Source: Cloeon dipterum
Lineage: Eukaryota > Arthropoda > Insecta > Ephemeroptera > Baetidae
Assembly (NCBI RefSeq): GCF_949628265.1
Contig: NC_088787.1
Coordinates: 18,156,501-18,220,500 of the forward strand
DNA: 64,000 nt
Reading direction: 5' to 3'
This document shows positions 24,300-36,100 of this stretch, in pieces. The notes beneath the pieces were generated by a model. It had not been told where the DNA came from and made no database searches. It saw only the letters and a list, made by a program, of their open reading frames with translations. How positions within the stretch are numbered: position 1 is the first letter of the stretch; each line of letters begins with the position of its first letter. Made by a program: the position numbers and the translations under genes.

Positions 24300-27053
24300 T
24301 CTGTTAAGCCTCGGCATATTATTTCTTGAAAGACACAATATTAAAAAAAAATCTTCGCCGATTCCGCGAAACGGAGCAAATCTGGCGGCTTTGCCGGCTG
24401 GTATTAAGGAAATTGAGCGGTGGCAGCTCATCATCTTGCTACTTGAGCATGTGACCAACAGGTATAAAACGGGTCCATTTACGTGAAAGCCAATAAACCT
24501 TCAGTCCTGTCCACTAGATAGCCATCCAGCCGGCTGGCTCACTCACTCGATCGCTTGTGTACACACGCCTATACGCCGTAGAGAAAATTGAAAGGAAAAT
24601 GGCCTCAAAGGCGGGCGAGCGGCTTTCTGCAGCCGTAATTCAATATCTCTGTCGCTGTGTGTACAATGTACAACACACGCGCGCACGAACGTCACATTTT
24701 TTAATAACATTGCTTCCGCGATGACTTTTCCTGTCTGCATCTCGGTTTCAAACGTCTTTCAAAGGCCTTTGCTAGTTTGTTTGTTTACAAATAGGCTTCA
24801 TTTTTGCAGGTGAAAAGTGCGAGCCACCGAATATGTGAAAAGGGAATTAATTTTTTATATCCTTTGGTATCCTTTCGTCAAAAGGAGGTAAAAATATTTT
24901 CTTATTGTTAGTACTACCATGTTTTAACGAAGCCTCCACTCTTTCGAAGAAGATATCCTGATTCTAAGAATCGCAAACATTTTAATGATGCAAGTACTGC
25001 GGGATTTGATGGCTGTAGCGAGTGAGTTGATTTTACAGCATCATTTTTTCATTATTTTAAGGAGCTTATTATTTTAATTTTGTCGCAACTCAAAGTAAAA
25101 AGGAGGTTACTCTGTTTCTTACAAAAACTTTATTACAAAAGAAGCAAACCCAAGTTGTTGCACGAGTGAGGTTGGCTCTGTGTGCAATTTTCCACTATGT
25201 TTTCAAGATGAAAGCTAAACTAGCTTTTCGACCAATTTATTAACAGAAAAAATTTAACACACAGCTAAACAAGGAAAGTTTCTCAAAATCAGCCAGACCA
25301 TTCTAATTATATTGAAAAAAGCTTATCGTTTCTGTGTTCTTCCCTCTTCCCTTCATGTTTGCGTATTTTCCTAGTTGCGTTCAATTTCTTTGTAAAGAAA
25401 AACATGGCAAACAGAATTAACCCATTCTTAAGTGTCTTGGAAAACTTCCGCTTACAACAAACAATGCATGTACAATATATATGAACGTTAATTATATAGT
25501 GTGTATATCGCGTGCCGTGTAATTTGTATTAACAAAATCCAATTTAATGCAAGCCGTGCTAATACCGGCTTGTCCGTGAATATCGTTGCATCATAGCGGC
25601 CCAGAGCTGACTAGAAAAACCTTGCTTAGACAGGAGAACTTGTCGGGGTGACGGGTTGTGTGTATGTGTATGCATTATTGCCGCCTTCACCTCCCTTGAG
25701 CACCGTCAATGGCATCAAATTTACGTAAGCGAGTGCGCAGCAGCGCCGACCGGCGGGCTAATGTGTGCGAGCAGTGGTCAACACTACACTTTTTGCAGGC
25801 TAACGTATTTAGCTTAATTAGATTATTGGAGGGTAAGTGGAGCGTAGGCCGTCGCCACAGCCGCCGCCGCCACTTCGGTTTGAGCATAACGCGAGTGACG
25901 GGTGACAACCCTCAGCGTCCGGGGTGCGGCTTTCTCCGAATGGACTCGCCTTCCTTCCCTAAAGTCCTGATCAGAGGTAACGCAACAGGTCAACTGTCCT
26001 CTCATCACTTCGCCCACATTTAGCTCGCCCTCGTGCTCGTTCGTTTGTAAGAGATTCTAAAAATAGATTGCCGGCAGGTTTGGCACTATTTTCGCCAACT
26101 TTTTAAAGTTCGATGTTAGATTTTTGAATATTTTGTTTTCTCGTAAGAATCGCAAACTTTTATTTAGAATAGTTCAAACATCTGCAAAAGTTTTTTGATA
26201 TGGGATCAGTTTATTTTTGTGTAAAATTGTTTATTGGTAAATTTTTTATTTGTGAGAAAAGTAGTCATTGATGGATACAACAAATTTTTAAGAACGCAAT
26301 TAATAGAGCTTGTAGATCTTCAATTCGCTGGTAATGCTTTAAATTGCAAAAGAGGTGTTTTTGTTGTTGTTCTGGATGTGAGGATGTATATGGGGCATAG
26401 TTGCTCTGCTGATGCACAGTAAAATTACTTTGAATCTAAATTAAAATTGCTTAAAAATATTTTTTCCCATAAAAATTTTTTGTTTTTCTTCATTTAAAAA
26501 ATTCATTTCAGCAGATAATCTTTAATCGAATCTAAACAATCATATCTCTTACAATTTTTTCATTTAATAGCATGCTTAAATGTAACAGTGTAAAAAATTC
26601 AACTTATTTTAATTATTAATTCCAGGTGCTGAAAAAATGTTTCCGCCTTTTGTTAGAGGCAAACTTAAAGTGAACAGCACATGTATTGCACTCTCTGATT
26701 CACCACTCTCTGAATGAACTGATAAAAGTGGGCACTAATTTGGTAGGGGGCAGTTACTCAAAAAATTGATCCTCATTAGTTTGTCATCTCTACTGAAAAA
26801 AAAAGGAAAGTAATAAAAAAATGAAAAAAAATATATTTTTTTAAAAGCACGTTGCCAATTATTCAAATAAATAATTCAATTTTGCCAAAAGATAATTTAT
26901 TTTCTATTTAAGTACATCACTACATTATGCATGCCAACTTAAATAAAATTTATTGCTAAGCTAAAATTTGAGAGTGAGATACATTTAAATTTTCTTGCAT
27001 ATGACTGTGTCAGAGGATCATCAGACACCTTAGCCTGTGGCTATTGTTTTGTC
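24300..27053. other. Intergenic DNA with a GC-richer block
   Basis: Mostly AT-rich with no supported gene. About 25,560-26,040 is GC-richer, with a CCGCCGCCGCC run and candidate donors at 25831 (GTAAGT) and 25977 (GTAACG). It could hold a promoter and 5' UTR exon of the CH-domain gene downstream, but none of the acceptors tried before 27,097 gives a coding join. Confidence 0.4.
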
Positions 27054-27096
27054 TATATAATAGTGTAGTTTGCGATCACCCTTGCACGGCCCATCT

Positions 27097-30000
27097 ATGC
27101 GAGATCGCATATCCTCCCCAAAGAGTGATTTGGTCAGCAGGAATTTTGCAGCAGGACCGATGGGGCCTCTGAAGAGGGCCGAGTCTCTCAAAAGGAGGGA
27201 CTCATCTCTAAAAAGGGCCGACTCGTCCTTGCGGAGGGGAGACTCGCTGGCTGCAGGCGCCAGCGTCGCTTTCGAGAGCAGCACGCTTTTCTGGCTGTTG
27301 TTCAACCAGATCGGATCGGTCATCTGCGATTCTATTTACCAACTGCGACCCTCCAATCTGTGCTCCATAATCGGATCAACCGTTCGAGGAGCTCTATACT
27401 CGATTTCTTCAAGTAATTCGCCTTCTCTCTATTTCGAATATAAAATAAATAAACAAAGTCGATCGAGCGAGTTGAAACTGATCCCTTTTTTTCATCGAAA
27501 CAGTCTTCAACCCGAGACAACGACAGGTGCACAAGTGGGTTCGCTCTGAGGTGCCCTTCAAAGAGATTCCGAGCATCACGTCCGTGTGGGCCGACGGGAG
27601 CATCCTCTGCGTCCTCGTGGAGAACGCAATCGCACCAAACCCAGACTCGACCTATCATTTGGATAAGTACCAACATTTCGGGCATGTGACTCTACCGAAC
27701 ATCCGATTAGGTCAACAGTTGGCTCGTCAGTACCTTCACGTCGATCCAGTAAGGAATATTTTTGTAAAGGCTTGGTTATTATTTTTGGGTAACTTTTATT
27801 ATTATTCCAATCCTTAGGAAATCACAAAATTTAATAAAATTAAACGGAAAAAACGTGCTTTTAACTGAATAATAGCAAAGAGTTATTTATTGGTATTTTA
27901 TCATTTAAGAAGTTATTTTAGTTAATTTTTAAGCTGATTTTTCTGCTATATAACGCTTGAGACAGATATTTTCAACAGCATTTTTGGCCGATTTCTTCAC
28001 TTTCTTGGAAAACATTATTGCACAAAATGAATTTGAAAGATGCCTATCAAAAATCGAGAGATAACTAGAAATTCAGAACAGCTAGTTTATTAAAAACAAA
28101 AGGGGCTCTTGGCTCTTACTAAATAAATCTGCGAGTGGGTCTGTGTGTTTCATAGTATTAAATATCACCCGACACAGTAGATATTTAACCTCAGAACTAA
28201 GAAGCTTCCATTTTTTATATTATCATCAGGACATTTTTCAACGTACTAAATCGAAACATTTACCTTCACAAGTTTGATTTTCGTTTTAATTGTACAAAAT
28301 TACAGGAGTTCACAAACAACGAGTTGCAAAAAGAAGCTGATGCGGAGATAATCCATAGACTTGTGAAATATTTGCAAAATGTTAAAAAGGCCTCCAAATT
28401 GGCTAAAAATAGGAAACCCTTCGAATTTTACGGTAAAACTTTCTTTAAATTTTAACAAATACTAATTCGGTCAAAAGTCCTTGTGGTTTTGAGCATAACT
28501 TAAATAATATGTAATTTTGACACATTTTAACATTGATTCTAGGTAAAGCACTTAAATTTCTAGAAGATAATTGCATTGTATGAAAAGGAGTTTTTTTAGA
28601 ACAACCATTTTTGGAAACAAGTTTTTTAGGTATATAAAGATGACTCGTATGAAAATATTTAGACTAATCTATCATTAAATTATTTTCCCTGAGGTCAAGG
28701 CATCATAGTTCAAAACATTTCCTTAGTTTAATTTTTTAATAGGTGTTAAGAACAATATTTTTACTCCGAAACTTAAAATTTAATTCGAATTATTGATTTG
28801 CAGTTTTTTGTTTAAGAAAGAGATTTGCCTTTCAGAACGAAGACCCTCATATAAGGGCAAAACAGATGACGCAGAAAAAGAAGGAGCGTCAAAAGCCGTC
28901 GTCGCCGCACGCAAGCGGAAGATTGTGCATCGGAGGCGGCACTCAAAGAGCTCGGATAAAACAAGCCTCAACTACAGTGTGGTCAGCTCGACGGTGGTCC
29001 CCGAGAGCACGTCAGACGGAGACAGTGATGCTGTCAAGCTGCAAAACTTGCTGCAAGACGACCTCTTCAGCAAGTGCAAAGAGATCCAGTCCGTGTGCGA
29101 GATGCTGCTGGAACGCAGCAGCAAACGCAAATCGCTGCAGATTTTCAACAAGGCAACGCAAATTTTGTCGCGAAGGAACAGCGAAGACAAGCTTAAACTC
29201 ACGGAGGAGGTGGACGAGCAGGCCGAAGCTAAGTGCGAGAAAAACGATGGTCCGCAGGGAGAACAAAAGCTGCAGCGTCGTCCAAGCGAGCAGAAGATCG
29301 TCGTCTCCAGTTTTAACGTGGAAAAAATTACAAGGAAGAAGAGTGTGGATTCCGGGAAGGGCCGAAATTCGAGGAGAAACAGTGCCCAGCAGCAGGAGCA
29401 GATCTCGGTGGCCAGGAAAAGGCCACCCAAGGTCAAAGCGAAACCAAAGTTGGACTCTCTCAAATCGAACTTCAGTCGGGTCGAGAATTTTGAACGGGAG
29501 AGACGACACTCGGTAGAGAATGTGGTCCAACAAATTGAAAGTCTCGCAGCTGAAGTTGCGAATGTAAGCGTCCCTGATGGTGAGAGAAAACACATTGTCA
29601 CAAAGCGTATATATACCAAAATAATTTGTTCATGCGCCGTTTTAGATTCCACCAATGACGTAGAGGGCTTTGCAAGACGATTGTCCCAAAGTTTGAATGT
29701 TTTGGACAAGAATCTGAAGAAATCAACAAACGACAATAATCACAAAGAGATTAAAAATTTCTCCAAAAATGGAAGCATTGAGCGTAAAGGTATGAAATTT
29801 TATTGAATCTTTTAACAAGTCAAGTCATTTCAAAAATGAGACTTATTTTTTTTTAATAAAATATATTTTCCCTAATTATAAATATTAAAATTAAGAAAAA
29901 AATGTTAAATATTCAATCCCAATTTAAAATTTGACTACAACTCTAACTACAATTAATTTATTTTACGTGTCACTGTGATTTTTTATTAGAATTCAATAGC

Positions 30001-31386
30001 GGCGTCTTCAAGGCGCGACGCGACGCATTCCTGTCGGTCGAATCTAAATCCGCGCCATGCACCAAAGAAAAGGTGCCCGCGGGGGAAAAACGGAAAAAGT
30101 CTTTGGGTGCGGGCGTCGAGGAAAGCAAGCGACGCTACGAGTCAGCCAAAAACTTTTTCCAGCACATGGAGCAGCAGAGTTGCTCCTTCGAGCGCAAGAG
30201 CAGCGAATTAAAGGAAGTGCTGAGACGCTGCTCTGAGTCAAGGGCATTGAACCCTGAGCATGTCGACTACGAGCAGTTCAGGAGCTGCAGGTCGACAAGG
30301 TCTCCGCCAGGCCGACTGCACGTGGCTAACGTGTTTTGCCAAGAAGAAACCACTCAACAGGTAAAATCATGCCTCGTAATTGGTTCACTTTATTTCATCG
30401 GAGAGTATTATTTATTGTCCCTTTCTTATGAGGTTTGCGGATGAGAGAAAGAATATTATGATTTTATGAGGCTTCCCTGGCTGCGGGAAAATTCCCTTTT
30501 ATGCATGCAACAAAACAAATTAGGATGTATTGCTCAAAGACTGTAGCATATAATATAATGTCATACATAATGAACAGCTGGGAAGTTTTGAAATTTGGAT
30601 TTTTATTGAAAGATTAGATCATATATCATTATTTGCAAATTTAACGATTCATATATAGGTTTCTGAAAATTTCCGCTTCAAAAATTGCTGATTCAAACTA
30701 TAATTATTTTTTACTGCGCATTAAAAGAATTCTAATTGCTTGAAGGAAGTTGCAAATGGGTATAAAGCAAAGGTTATTATTTACAAATTTGGAAATAACA
30801 GCAGCGATTTTTTGTGGAAGGTCACAATAAAATAACAGGATGGTTTCGTTGGGGGTTGGTAGCCCAAAGTAAATGATTATTTCACTGCTCTTTTGGTTAT
30901 TCAATTTTGAACTAATTAATTAGCCATATGATGAGATATTATTAGATCGCTATTTTATTTTGTGAGGTAACAATTTACGTAGCGTTTATTTTTTTAACTG
31001 GATGAATTTCTTCTATTCATCTAGAATTAGAATTAAAAATATAAATTATCGAGTAGAAGCATCGAAATAAAAAAATCCAACATGTGGATGATCAAGGCGG
31101 TCCTGTTGAAGCAAAATAAACTCCCTTTGAAGTATAAAAAAATAACGACTGCTTGCAGGCGGCGAAAACGATCGACGTGCCTGAGATGTCGGCTGTGGTG
31201 GCGTCCCTGAACTCGGCCTACAACGAGAACGAAGTACGTCCGCGCTCCCCGTATGAGATGGTGCACGAGGGGAGCGCAGAGGACGACTTGGAGCCGGCCG
31301 ACCCAGACCGCCAGACGCTGGACGGCAGTCGAAGACGAGTGTCCTATTCGCAGCTGAACGAGCAAGGCGACGCCGGCATTTTTTGA
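27097..31386 (+). CDS. Unrecognised protein with one calponin-homology-like domain
   Basis: Exons 27097-27412, 27504-27748, 28306-28432, 28836-29579, 29646-29789, 29990-30360 and 31159-31386 give 724 residues. The N-terminus carries four tandem basic-serine units (LKRAES, LKRRDS, LKRADS, LRRGDS) that look like PKA or 14-3-3 sites, then a hydrophobic stretch (about 65-105). Residues 106-230 resemble a CH domain, nearest in pattern to filamin CH2: PRQRQVHKWVRSEVP, VWADGSILCVLVENAIAP, NIRLGQQLARQYL, IIHRLVKYLQN. The rest is long, basic, Ser/Lys-rich and mostly disordered, with a helical patch RRYESAKNFFQHMEQQ near the end. A TATATAA at 27054 lies 43 nt before the ATG. An actin or microtubule link is inferred from the CH-like domain only; the exact family was not recognised. 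Confidence 0.75.
29580..29645 (+). other. 66-nt in-frame intron (possible retained intron)
   Basis: Donor GATG/GTGAGAG and acceptor CGTTTTAG. Its length is a multiple of three and it contains no stop, so retention would add 22 residues to the CH-domain protein, including a Cys-Ser-Cys patch. Confidence 0.55.
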
Positions 31387-31474
31387 CAGCCCCCTTATCA
31401 CTGCGCTCGCACGCATACGTGGGTTATTACTTGTAGTTTATTAATAACAGTGTGATACTCGTGAGACTTGTTTT

Positions 31475-31480
31475 AATAAA
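31475..31480 (+). terminator. Poly(A) signal of the CH-domain gene
   Basis: AATAAA 88 nt after the stop codon. Confidence 0.6.
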
Positions 31481-31489
31481 TCACAATTT

Positions 31490-32650
31490 ATGCACGCTAC
31501 TAGTTAATTAACTGCTACGTTGGCAAACTGGAAAGTTTTGATTTTTGATTTTAACGATTTTAACATTTTCCTTTGTCCGAAATAAAAACGGCAAAACGGA
31601 ATTTAAAAACCTGTTTGAATGCAAAGGCTTTGATTTGAAACTTACAAAATACCTCGATCAAAATAGGCACTGGAACTAAATTTTCTATTAGAAGATATTT
31701 TTATTTCCCTGATGAAATTTTAATTTTAGTTTTCGTCTTAAAAAACGTCAATTTATTCATCTCTTTATTAGTTTTGATTGAGAAATACACTTTTACCGTA
31801 TTTCAATTTCTATTTTTTTAATATCTCTATCGTATTATTTATTTTTTCCATGTTCTGCATCAAAATGTAAAAATACTAACCAATAAATGAAAATTGATTA
31901 TTTATAAAAAAAAAATGCAATCACAGATGATAGTGGCAAATTTTGGTTGAGTTGACTGGCAGTAAATTGAAATAAAAATATTACTAATTTTTGCTGTGCA
32001 AGTTTTTTGCTTTGCAGAGCCGAAAAATATTATTGATATACATCAAGAAGTTGATATATTTGGTTTGAACAATTTACAACACTTAACTCTAGAATGCTAT
32101 TCGTTCGTGATGTTATTAGGACTCGGAGTTTTCGAGAGTTGCTCGTTATCAGCGGATTGCTTATCTCAATGGAGATTAACCATTTAAAAAAAACAGTATC
32201 TTGAATAAAAAAATGATACGTTCCGACTAAAATCTCAATTTTACCGACTTTATCAAGAATTACTTTGACATTTTACCAGTTTTCCATGGTATAAATTTCT
32301 ATTTGCATCGACGATATCTATCCAACGGCGTGTGAGCCATATAACGATAAAACCTCTTGTTCTAAAATAAAAATTTCAATAGGGAGACAGCGATCATCAT
32401 ACAAAACTCGTGAAAACTTTGCATTTTATTCTATAAAATTTCAGTGGCTGAAACTTATAATAATGATTTTTATGAGATTAAATTCTTCTTTGAAACATTT
32501 CTTTTGCTTACGAAGTTAATAAAATATGAATACATAATTATTGGAATTTATATTAGAAGAAATCGCGTAATATATAATTTTTTTACAGTGCAGATTAATC
32601 TGGTTATTTACATTTTTACTCATGCCATGCATGTTAGGCACTAAACTTAC
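31490..32650. other. AT-rich intergenic DNA
   Basis: No ORF of convincing composition and no structured repeat seen. Confidence 0.5.
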
Positions 32651-32659
32651 TAAATAGTT

Positions 32660-33173
32660 TCCTGCCCGGCCGAGTGAGAATCTGGCGACACGGATCTCTC
32701 ATCTCAGCGTGTCAAGTACACGGTGTGTTATTATTTTGATCTGTCAACGACGCTTATTTTCGCACGTCAAACGCTGGAAATAGAAGTGCACTTTGGTTGG
32801 TGTCGTGCGTCCGTGGGGCGCGGGTGCAGGCGGCCAATTAGCACGCCGTGGCCGCTGCAGCCGCGCGCGCGGCGCGGGCGACGAGAGGCGGAAGTTTTTG
32901 TTTTGGCCGCTGCACTATTTACGCACATTCATAATAACTTGTGTGTGTATATGTGTGTTGGAAGGAGCTGCCTGGCGTTCTTGTTGTCGCCCGTTCTCGC
33001 CTGTTTGTACGAGCAGATGTGTGGAGATTAAACAGGCGCGTCGTCTCTTCTCTCTCTCTCTCGCTCCCGCAGCGGGCAAGCAGGCTCTTCTTTTAACCCG
33101 TTCGACCAGCGGCAGCAGCACGGGCTTCATAATTCCGTCGGCGGCACTCAAATTCCGCAGGCCGAGCTGCACA
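32660..33173 (+). promoter_or_regulatory. Upstream promoter and 5' UTR of the transmembrane-exon gene
   Basis: GC- and CpG-rich block, unlike its flanks, including a GCGCGCGCGGCGCGG run near 32,865 and GGCCAATTAG. A (TC)n tract at about 33,048-33,062 followed by CGCTCCCGCAG at 33,062-33,072 reads as an acceptor, so the UTR may be spliced; the same tract is a potential GAGA-factor site. Confidence 0.45.
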
Positions 33174-36100
33174 ATGCCCGGCAACCCTATCGTGGAGGCG
33201 AAGCGCAAAAAGCGCAGCCACAGCGTAGCCAGCCAGTGTTCAATCGGCATCCAGGGTCAGCACCTGCCAGGCAGCCGCAGGCAGAGCAAGTACACCCTGC
33301 AAGAGCAACACAGCAGGCAAGATGACACGTGAGTATCGATCTTTGCACACTTCAAAATTGTTTATTTTTTTTATCACAACACTTAACATTTCGATTTCCG
33401 GGCAAAATTATGATGTGTAAAAATAGCCAGGAGCCAGCAGGGTTCGTAAAACCCGTATTTTCCCGGAAAACCCCGCTGCGGAAAACCCCAACCCACTTTT
33501 TTTTGCGGGGTTTTCTCAATTCTGTGCATTTGTTTGGCAAATCACAAAATGGATTTTTGTAACATGACCAAAATAAGAATTAAATTCGAATTTATTCAAA
33601 AAAAATTTGGTTTATTAAAATTAATACAATTTTCACTTTTTCATTTTGTTTGTTAAATTCGAAAAAATGAGGAGAAAATAAAATTGAAAGGCTTCGGCCG
33701 GTTTTGCATAAAATAACCAATGGTGCATTGCAAACTAGGTGAACCCTGGAATTAAAAGCTAGCCAGTGCTTTGCGTTGAAATATTTAAGCAGATTAATCC
33801 AAAAATAATTTATTTTGGCATTTTTCCATCGAATAAGTAATTGAATAAATTCCAGAAAAAGTAAAAATTATTAAACCACACACAAAAAATGTGTGAAAAA
33901 ATACAAATATATCAGACCAATTTCGGATTGTACAGCGCCGGTGGAATTTTGCGCCACGCACTTTCCATTTTTGAGAAAAATTGACAATTCAAATTCATTT
34001 TTACCAGTTTTCCCCTACCTCTCTATAATAATTAGTTCTTGTGAATCAATCAAAATTATCTTCCCCTTCTGAACCCGAATTCTCCTCTTCAGGCCCCATG
34101 AAAATTGATTTGACTTGCACTTTGCAATGAAATATATTCACCGCAAATCACGAGCATACGATAATTTTTGATGCAAAATTACAGTTAAAGTAGTTTTTTA
34201 GCCAATACAAATATCTAAAATTTTACTATCGTAATGTAATATGCTTTATTTACCATATGCCATTTAGAAATCGAAATAAATCCGTTCTATACACTGTTTA
34301 CTCAATTTGAAGGATATTTCGAAACACGGGAAACACCAAGACATCACATAAAAATAAAAAATAAACCGTACAAGCCTCTATTTGTTATCGACGAATAGAA
34401 ATAAATTAGAATTCGATCGCACTTATTTTTTTACTTTTATTTTTGCTTGGTCAACATAGTATAGCACATTAAAGAAAGGGAAAAAATACGTGCTCATAAA
34501 ATGTAAAAACAATTAATTACAAGGGAAATCTCTCACCACACTGAGCCACAAACATTTCATTGAACACTGAAACTTGCCACAGTAGCTTTTGCCACAGATG
34601 GAACGGAGTATTTCATCGCTAATTTTTCAATTTTGAAATCCCAGCTTATATGCTATTTACGCTATTTAAAAATATTCTCGTAATTTAAAAGAACCTTTGG
34701 CTGGTTGTTAATGTCAGAATTTGCATTGCATGCTTGATAGACTGCTGTTTTTCAGACTCCATATTTTCTTTTGAATTTTATAGCTGGTATTCGAACATCT
34801 AAAAACTAATAGATCAGAGAGAATTTTCTTTTGAATCAGTGCTCTGTGTATCCAGAAGAGGAATATTTGTAAACCATTCTATATGTAAGTTGAATCCAGA
34901 ACAAACAATCGGAGAGACACTAATGCTAACGCACAGCGACAAAATCACTTTTTTAAGTTAATTCAAGCTTATTTTTTCAAACAATGACAATGCAAAGCAA
35001 ATGGTTGATCTCTATTCAAACAATATATAGAAAAAACGAAAATAGCAAGCGAGTGGAACAATCGTCCTCCGCAAACAACGCACCGATCTGTTTATTTTGT
35101 CGGAAAGATTGATTGCACCATTTCCGCGGAAAGTTGCGCGCTGCTTAGATCAAAATCGGATCTGATACATTGACAAAAACTGGCATCTGGCGCTTGTTTT
35201 TTGCAGTGACGTCGACTACAAGCAGCGGCGGATGGTGCTCGTGATTAGCCTGTTCGCTGCCGGGCTTTTCGTGGCCGCCGTGCTTCTGATCGTCGTCACC
35301 CTCCTCCTGACCCCGTCCATAGATGAGCGCAGTGAGTACGAAGGAAATTCCAGCGCAATTTCGCGAGCGAACGGCCGGCACTCATTTTATACATATATAT
35401 ATATTTCGGAAGAGAAATTTAGTGCTGCAAACTAGCCGAGGTATTCCAGCTGCCGCAGCGTTCCGGCCTGACAGCGCCGAGGAGCAATAAACAAAATTAA
35501 CAAGCATTCCATCCACAAGAGATGAAATAGTTTGATTTGTTCGCAAGGTTTTGTCCGTCGCTGGATTAATAAAGGAAGCGGAGATCCACAATCGCATAAA
35601 TTGACTTCTCCAAATTGCCCTTTTGACTCGGTGAGTTTTCCAACAAGGAATATTTCGACTGAAACAAAGAGTGAAAAGGAGGGAAAAGTCAGAAAAAATG
35701 AATGTTTTCTCCTTCTAAAAAGAGCTTATTTTAAAATTTAATGAGACATGGTGAATTTTCACCTGATCTAAACATATTAAGCTGCAAAAATTAGTTTAAC
35801 GCGTGAAAGCCTTTCAAGTTACGAGAGAACTTTTCTTTACATTGAAAAACAAATTGCGTTTTTTTTTGTCATTCTATTAATTTTTGAGTGGCTGAATGCG
35901 AAAGCCTTATTCCCAAAATAAGCGATGAAAACAACCTTACTTTGCCTCAACCCGCAGTAGGGAATATGCGCAGAAAATTTTTTTAACTCGGTGCTAAACC
36001 TTTTTTTATTTGTAGCCATTAAAAGCTTTTATTGATTTTTTTATTGCAGGATCAAAGTTTCATTTTGCCAGTTATTTTTTAATTTTTGTTCCTACCAGAA

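Noticed and set aside
25709-26023. 104-codon ORF including MDSPSFPKVLIRG before a donor
   Set aside because: The two acceptors upstream of 27,097 that I tried with this donor run into stops, so it was not added to the CH-domain protein.
28972-29736. 254- and 193-codon minus-strand ORFs
   Set aside because: Antisense shadows of the large coding exon of the CH-domain gene, whose splice-consistent frame is on the plus strand.
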